Origin: Streptomyces malaysiensis subsp. samsunensis
Lineage (GTDB): Bacteria; Actinomycetota; Actinomycetes; Streptomycetales; Streptomycetaceae
Assembly (NCBI RefSeq): GCF_024519315.1
Contig: NZ_JANIIC010000038.1
Coordinates: 45,649-109,648 of the forward strand
Direction: 5' to 3'
Length of the DNA: 64,000 bases
The translations under genes were made by a program, and so were the position numbers. Positions 60,224 through 64,000 of this stretch are shown here, piece after piece. The notes below the pieces were generated by a model. The model saw only the letters and a program-made list of their open reading frames with translations, had not been told where the DNA came from and made no database searches. Position 1 is the stretch's first letter. Each line of letters begins with the position of its first letter.

Positions 60224-61822
60224 ATGTCCACCGAGCCGGAGACCGCCCCCGAGATTCCAGACCGTCACACGACCGCGGGGAAGCTCGCGGACCTTCAGCG
60301 CCGCATCGAAGAGGCGACCCACGCGGGGTCCGCGCGCGCGGTGGAGAAGCAGCACGCCAAGGGCAAGCTGACCGCCCGCGAGCGCATCGACCTCCTCCTG
60401 GACGAGGGGTCCTTCACCGAACTCGACGAGTTCGCCCGGCACCGCTCGACCAACTTCGGCATCGACCAGAACCGCCCCTACGGGGACGGCGTGGTCACCG
60501 GATACGGCACGGTCGACGGCCGCCCGGTCGCCGTCTTCTCCCAGGACTTCACGGTCTTCGGCGGCGCGCTCGGGGAAGTGTTCGGCGAGAAGATCGTCAA
60601 GGTCATGGACTTCGCGCTGAAGACCGGCTGCCCCGTCATCGGCATCAACGACTCCGGCGGCGCCCGCATCCAGGAGGGCGTGGTCTCACTCGGCATGTAC
60701 GGCGAGATCTTCCGCCGCAACACCCACGCCTCCGGCGTGATCCCGCAGATCAGCCTGGTCGTGGGCCCATGCGCGGGCGGGGCGGTCTACTCCCCGGCGA
60801 TCACCGACTTCACGGTGATGATCGACCAGACCTCGCACATGTTCATCACCGGCCCCGACGTGATCAAGACGGTCACCGGTGAGGACGTCGGCTTCGAGGC
60901 GCTGGGCGGCGCCCGGACCCACAACACCACCTCCGGTGTCGCGCACTACATGGCCGGGGACGAGAAGGACGGCATCGAGTACGTCAAGACCCTGCTGTCC
61001 TACCTCCCCTCCAACAACCTCTCCCAGCCCCCGGCCTTCCCCGACGAGGCCGATCTGGAGGTCTCGGACGAGGACCGGGAGATGGACACCCTCATCCCGG
61101 ACTCGGCGAACCAGCCGTACGACGTGCACAAGGCCATCGAGCACGTCCTGGACGACAACGAGTTCCTGGAGACCCAGGCCCTCTTCGCGCCCAACATCAT
61201 CACCGGCTTCGGCCGGGTCGAGGGCCACCCGGTGGGCATCGTGGCCAACCAGCCGATGCAGTTCGCCGGATGCCTGGACATCGACGCCTCCGAGAAGGCC
61301 GCACGCTTCGTACGCACCTGCGACGCGTTCAACGTGCCCGTCCTGACCTTCGTGGACGTGCCCGGCTTCCTGCCCGGCACCGACCAGGAGTACAACGGCA
61401 TCATCCGGCGCGGCGCCAAGCTGATCTACGCCTACGCCGAGGCCACCGTCCCGCTGATCACGGTCATCACCCGCAAAGCGTTCGGCGGCGCGTACGACGT
61501 GATGGGCTCCAAACACCTGGGCGCCGACCTCAACCTGGCCTGGCCCACCGCGCAGATCGCGGTCATGGGTGCCCAGGGCGCGGTCAACATCCTCCACCGG
61601 CGCACCATCGCCGCCTCCGACGACCCGGAGACCACCCGCGCCGAGCTGATCGCGGACTACGAAGACACCCTGCTCAATCCGTATATCGCGGCCGAGCGAG
61701 GGTATGTGGATGCTGTGATCATGCCCTCCGAGACCCGCCGCCACATCGTCCGCGGCCTGCGGACGCTGCGGAACAAGCGCGAAGCGCTGCCCCCCAAGAA
61801 GCACGGCAACATCCCCCTCTAG
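60224..61822 (+). CDS. pccB: Propionyl-CoA carboxylase beta subunit
   Basis: A 532-residue carboxyltransferase subunit that moves CO2 from carboxybiotin to propionyl-CoA (perhaps also acetyl-CoA), giving methylmalonyl-CoA. The acyl-CoA site GINDSGGARIQEG, GPCAGGAVYSPA and biotin-site KAFGGAYDVMGSK are intact. AGGAG lies 10 nt before the ATG. It is followed by the small epsilon subunit in one operon. Confidence 0.93.
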   Translation: MSTEPETAPEIPDRHTTAGKLADLQRRIEEATHAGSARAVEKQHAKGKLTARERIDLLLDEGSFTELDEFARHRSTNFGIDQNRPYGDGVVTGYGTVDGRPVAVFSQDFTVFGGALGEVFGEKIVKVMDFALKTGCPVIGINDSGGARIQEGVVSLGMYGEIFRRNTHASGVIPQISLVVGPCAGGAVYSPAITDFTVMIDQTSHMFITGPDVIKTVTGEDVGFEALGGARTHNTTSGVAHYMAGDEKDGIEYVKTLLSYLPSNNLSQPPAFPDEADLEVSDEDREMDTLIPDSANQPYDVHKAIEHVLDDNEFLETQALFAPNIITGFGRVEGHPVGIVANQPMQFAGCLDIDASEKAARFVRTCDAFNVPVLTFVDVPGFLPGTDQEYNGIIRRGAKLIYAYAEATVPLITVITRKAFGGAYDVMGSKHLGADLNLAWPTAQIAVMGAQGAVNILHRRTIAASDDPETTRAELIADYEDTLLNPYIAAERGYVDAVIMPSETRRHIVRGLRTLRNKREALPPKKHGNIPL

Positions 61823-61836
61823 CGAAGGGTGTTTCC

Positions 61837-62043
61837 ATGATCCGCATTGTCCGGGGCAACCCGACCCCCGAGGAGTTGGCCGCCGCTCTGGCGGTGGTGC
61901 AAGCGCGCGCGGCGGCCCTCACGGCCGCTGCGCACAGCGAGGACGATCCGGAGGAGTGGTCCGACCCGGCCCGCACCGTCCCCAGCCGCCGGGTGCCGCA
62001 TCCGGGCCCCAAGGCATGGCGCACCACGTACTGGCCCGCTTGA
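61837..62043 (+). CDS. pccE: Acyl-CoA carboxylase epsilon subunit
   Basis: A 68-residue protein with the actinobacterial AccE/PccE pattern (RIVRGNPTPEELAAALAVVQAR at the start, W near the end). It stabilises and stimulates the alpha-beta carboxylase. It starts 14 bp after pccB. Confidence 0.9.
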   Translation: MIRIVRGNPTPEELAAALAVVQARAAALTAAAHSEDDPEEWSDPARTVPSRRVPHPGPKAWRTTYWPA

Positions 62044-62075
62044 GAGGAGCACGGCAGGCCGGAATGGCACCATCG

Positions 62076-62115
62076 CGCCGGGGCGCCTGAGTACGCGTAC
62101 TCAGGCGCCCCGGCG
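62076..62115. terminator. 40-bp perfect palindrome, terminator
   Basis: Two 20-bp arms (62076-62095 and 62096-62115) are perfectly complementary with no spacer, just after pccE. This is a strong terminator or cruciform-forming site. Confidence 0.85.
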
Positions 62116-62138
62116 TCCATGGCCTCAGGATCGATTCC

Positions 62139-62270
62139 ATGCTGTGGTCCGAGCCGCCCGATGAGCCGCCCGATGAGCTGCGGCGCGCCGAGGCCATGCT
62201 CCGCCGCGCCCGCACGGTCCTGACGGTCTCCGTGCTGCTGGCGATGTGTCTCCTCGGCATGTGGCCCTGA
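62139..62270 (+). CDS. 43-residue small membrane protein
   Basis: ATG 62139 follows CAGGA by about 9 nt. The product begins MLWSEPPDEPPDELRRAEAM and ends in one hydrophobic helix (about residues 27-42; VLTVSVLLAMCLLGMW). A Pro/Asp-rich head with a short helix and basic middle is a known style of small streptomycete protein between pccE and maf. Function unknown. Confidence 0.6.
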   Translation: MLWSEPPDEPPDELRRAEAMLRRARTVLTVSVLLAMCLLGMWP

Positions 62271-62385
62271 AGCACGCGGCCCCGAAGCATGTGCCCTGAA
62301 GCACATGGCCTTGTGCCCCTGAAGCACACGCCCTTCGAGCGCGTGCTCCTGAGCCATGCGGCCGTGATCGGCGCATGGCCCTGAT
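62262..62385. repeat. Short imperfect repeats (cctgaagcac) before maf
   Basis: At least four copies of a ccctgaagcac-like unit are spaced by 14-25 bp just after the small membrane protein gene, then two weaker ones. They have no clear secondary structure. Confidence 0.55.
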
Positions 62386-62462
62386 CCGGCCGGGATGAGG
62401 GGGCCACGGCCGGGCTCCGGCCCCTGGCCGGGCCGTTTCGGGGGCGGCTTACCCTGGTCCGC

Positions 62463-63089
62463 ATGACTGCGCAGCGCACTCTCGTTCTCGCATCCGCCTC
62501 ACCCGCCCGGCTCGGGCTGCTGCGGCAGGCCGGGCTCGCGCCGAAGGTGATCGTCAGCGGGGTGGACGAGGACGCGCTCAGCGCCGGGACACCAGCCGAG
62601 CTGGCCCGGGTGCTGGCCGAGGCGAAGGCCACCGCCGTGGCCGGGCTGCCCGGGACCGCCGGCTCCCTCGTGGTCGGCTGCGACTCGGTGCTGGAGCTCG
62701 ACGGGCAGGCGCTCGGCAAACCGGCGGACGCCGAGGAGGCCACCGCCCGCTGGAAGTCGATGCGCGGCCGGACCGGGGTGCTGCGCACCGGACACTGCGT
62801 GATCGACACGGCGAACGGCCGCCGCGCCTCGGCCACCGCGTCCACCACCGTCCACTTCGGCGAGCCGACGGACGAGGAGATCGCGGCGTACGTCGCCAGC
62901 GGCGAACCGCTGCACGTGGCGGGCGCGTTCACCCTCGACGGCCGTTCGGCGCCGTTCATCGACGGCATCGAGGGCGACTCGGGGAACGTGATCGGGCTGT
63001 CCCTGCCGCTGCTCCGCCGGCTGCTGGCCGAGTTGGACGTGCGGATCACGGACCTCTGGAGCGGCCAAGGGGTGTCCGCCGGATCCTGA
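62463..63089 (+). CDS. maf: Maf family nucleotide pyrophosphatase
   Basis: A 208-residue protein: LVLASASPARLGLLRQAG, CDSVLELDG and IDGIEGDSGNVIGLSLPL are Maf hallmarks. Members hydrolyse dTTP, UTP and modified nucleotides. The ATG at 62463 has no ribosome binding site but lies 7 nt after TACCCT (62450-62455), so it is probably leaderless. Confidence 0.92.
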   Translation: MTAQRTLVLASASPARLGLLRQAGLAPKVIVSGVDEDALSAGTPAELARVLAEAKATAVAGLPGTAGSLVVGCDSVLELDGQALGKPADAEEATARWKSMRGRTGVLRTGHCVIDTANGRRASATASTTVHFGEPTDEEIAAYVASGEPLHVAGAFTLDGRSAPFIDGIEGDSGNVIGLSLPLLRRLLAELDVRITDLWSGQGVSAGS

Positions 63090-63202
63090 CGCCCATGGCG
63101 GGCCGCTTCCCTCCCTCGGGGTCCGGGGCCAGGCCCGCATGGTCCGCCGAACACCCCGTGGCGGACCTCGGCTGGGGATTTTCGGCTAGGAGTTTCCCTG
63201 GA

Positions 63203-63649
63203 TCAGGCCGGGCTGGGGGCGTCTCCACCCGCGGTCTCGGCGGAGGGCCCGGCGGTCGACTCCGCCTCGTACCCCAGGAGGGTCAGCACAATCAGCCCCA
63301 GCACCACCATCATGAACGCGAACGCCGGCCAGCCCACCAGGCCGACCGAGAACGCGCCCAACAGCCCGTGCACCACCGCACAGGTGATGAGCAGAATGCG
63401 GGCCAGGCGGCCGGGCGCGCGATCGCGCACGGCGGTGCGCAGCAGCACCACTCCGCACACCAGCAGATAGAGGCCGAAGAGGCCACCCGCGACCCAGGTG
63501 CCGACGGACATCGCGTCGGTGTCGATACCGCCCATGGACATCTGCTGACGGTCCACGACCAGGCCGAGGATCCAGTTCAGCAGCGCTATGCCGACCGCTT
63601 CGAGCATCAGCGTGACGGCCGCCACCGCGGCCACTGGTCTGCGCGCCAC
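63203..63649 (-). CDS. Hypothetical four-helix membrane protein
   Basis: A 148-residue protein with four hydrophobic helices (about 5-30, 50-70, 82-102, 105-126) and an Ala/Glu-rich C-terminus. GTG 63649 has GGAGGGGG upstream. No family is recognised. It is convergent with maf. Confidence 0.75.
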   Translation of the reverse strand: MARRPVAAVAAVTLMLEAVGIALLNWILGLVVDRQQMSMGGIDTDAMSVGTWVAGGLFGLYLLVCGVVLLRTAVRDRAPGRLARILLITCAVVHGLLGAFSVGLVGWPAFAFMMVVLGLIVLTLLGYEAESTAGPSAETAGGDAPSPA

Positions 63650-63994
63650 CGCGTTCCCCCTCCACTCTGTTGGTGCCGAAGCACGCTACTAACGGGTAAG
63701 CGCCGCGACAAGGGGTGCGGACGAGCAGAACGCCGTGGCAAAGTTTCCGCCCGGCATTCGTAGGGTTTCCACAAAGAAACGTGAAGCGCCGCAGCACGGT
63801 GTGCCGGAGAGCTTGCCCACATCGCGGACGGCACACCGGACCCGAAAACCGGGCGTACCGTGGAGCGACGGGGGTTTCGGCCATTCGCCCAACGCGAGGT
63901 TCACGCTCCGTGTGGTCAAGCTCACGCCTGGAGTCTTCTCGGCGCGAGGTGTCGCCTGTACCTAAACTCGGCTTGTTTCAAGGAGGGAGCCATC
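63650..63994. promoter_or_regulatory. Divergent promoter region at the right edge
   Basis: A 345-bp gap without a supported gene. TAAACT (63963-63968) is a possible -10 for the rightward gene, followed by AAGGAGGG (63980-63987). A 76-codon ORF inside (63735-63965) has no ribosome binding site. Confidence 0.45.
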
Positions 63995-64000
63995 GTGCGC
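63995..64000 (+). CDS. First codons of a gene leaving the window (probably acyl-CoA carboxylase alpha subunit)
   Basis: GTG CGC begins 7 nt after AAGGAGGG. Only two codons are visible. In streptomycetes I recall, the maf/pccB neighbourhood continues with the biotin-carrying alpha subunit whose N-terminus is MRK. This is position-based inference. Confidence 0.35.

Noticed and set aside
63735..63965. 76-codon ORF near the right edge
   Set aside because: It has no ribosome binding site, no family resemblance, and overlaps the likely promoter of the next gene.
1..64000. CRISPR arrays, insertion sequences, prophage or attachment sites
   Set aside because: I saw no spaced direct-repeat array, transposase, integrase or terminal inverted repeats. 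bldA is a tRNA, but no integrated element adjoins it.

Overview
The window is chromosomal DNA of a Streptomyces species. GC content is very high, start codons are often GTG, and the gene set is typical of the genus: the bldA leucyl-tRNA (anticodon UAA), a conservon (cvnABCD), resuscitation-promoting-factor-like muralidases with a ydaO-type leader, a CYP157-like P450, pccB/pccE, and several genes that look leaderless. I cannot resolve the species.

Layout. 1-8044: a catabolic or uptake locus with a RpiR-type regulator, a histidine-ammonia-lyase-fold enzyme that lacks the MIO-forming triad, an OpuC-type quaternary-amine ABC importer and an NCS1 permease. 8096-11399: a three-gene leftward operon ending in a STAND NTPase (NB-ARC plus TPR); its first gene has a TTA codon. 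11502-21220: a MatB-like acyl-CoA synthetase, cystathionine beta-synthase, an SGNH hydrolase, a thiolase, several hypothetical genes and a Bax-inhibitor-1 family protein. 21406-21488: bldA. 21892-35871: a MacB/FtsX-type ABC exporter pair, a cyclopropane-fatty-acid-synthase-like methyltransferase, ndh with two Rex-like operators, ppx/DUF501/FtsB-like/eno, two Rpf-like secreted muralidases and a CYP107-like P450.

36520-43271 is the most accessory-looking block. It holds a conservon (sensor-kinase-like, Roadblock, DUF742 with a TTA codon, GTPase), a CYP157-like P450 without ExxR, a small coupled ORF containing a strong hairpin, a tryptophan dimethylallyltransferase and a tryptophanase. Together these look like a signal-controlled prenylated-indole pathway.

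43383-50937 is housekeeping and cell-envelope: MazG, SurA-like lipoprotein, HNH lipoprotein, DUF2079, VOC protein and L,D-transpeptidase. 51044-64000 holds a small LAxTG sortase substrate, hutH, a GAF-GGDEF cyclase, an enoyl-CoA hydratase, a second CYP157-like P450 with a TTA codon, adenylate cyclase, birA, pccB-pccE, a 43-residue membrane protein, maf, and the first codons of what is probably the acyl-CoA carboxylase alpha subunit.

The main themes are developmental control (bldA tRNA and three TTA-containing genes in one window), nucleotide and redox signalling (c-di-AMP leader, GGDEF, adenylate cyclase, Rex sites), and two metabolic modules that deserve experiments: the MIO-less lyase with its betaine-type importer, and the conservon-linked indole prenylation cluster.
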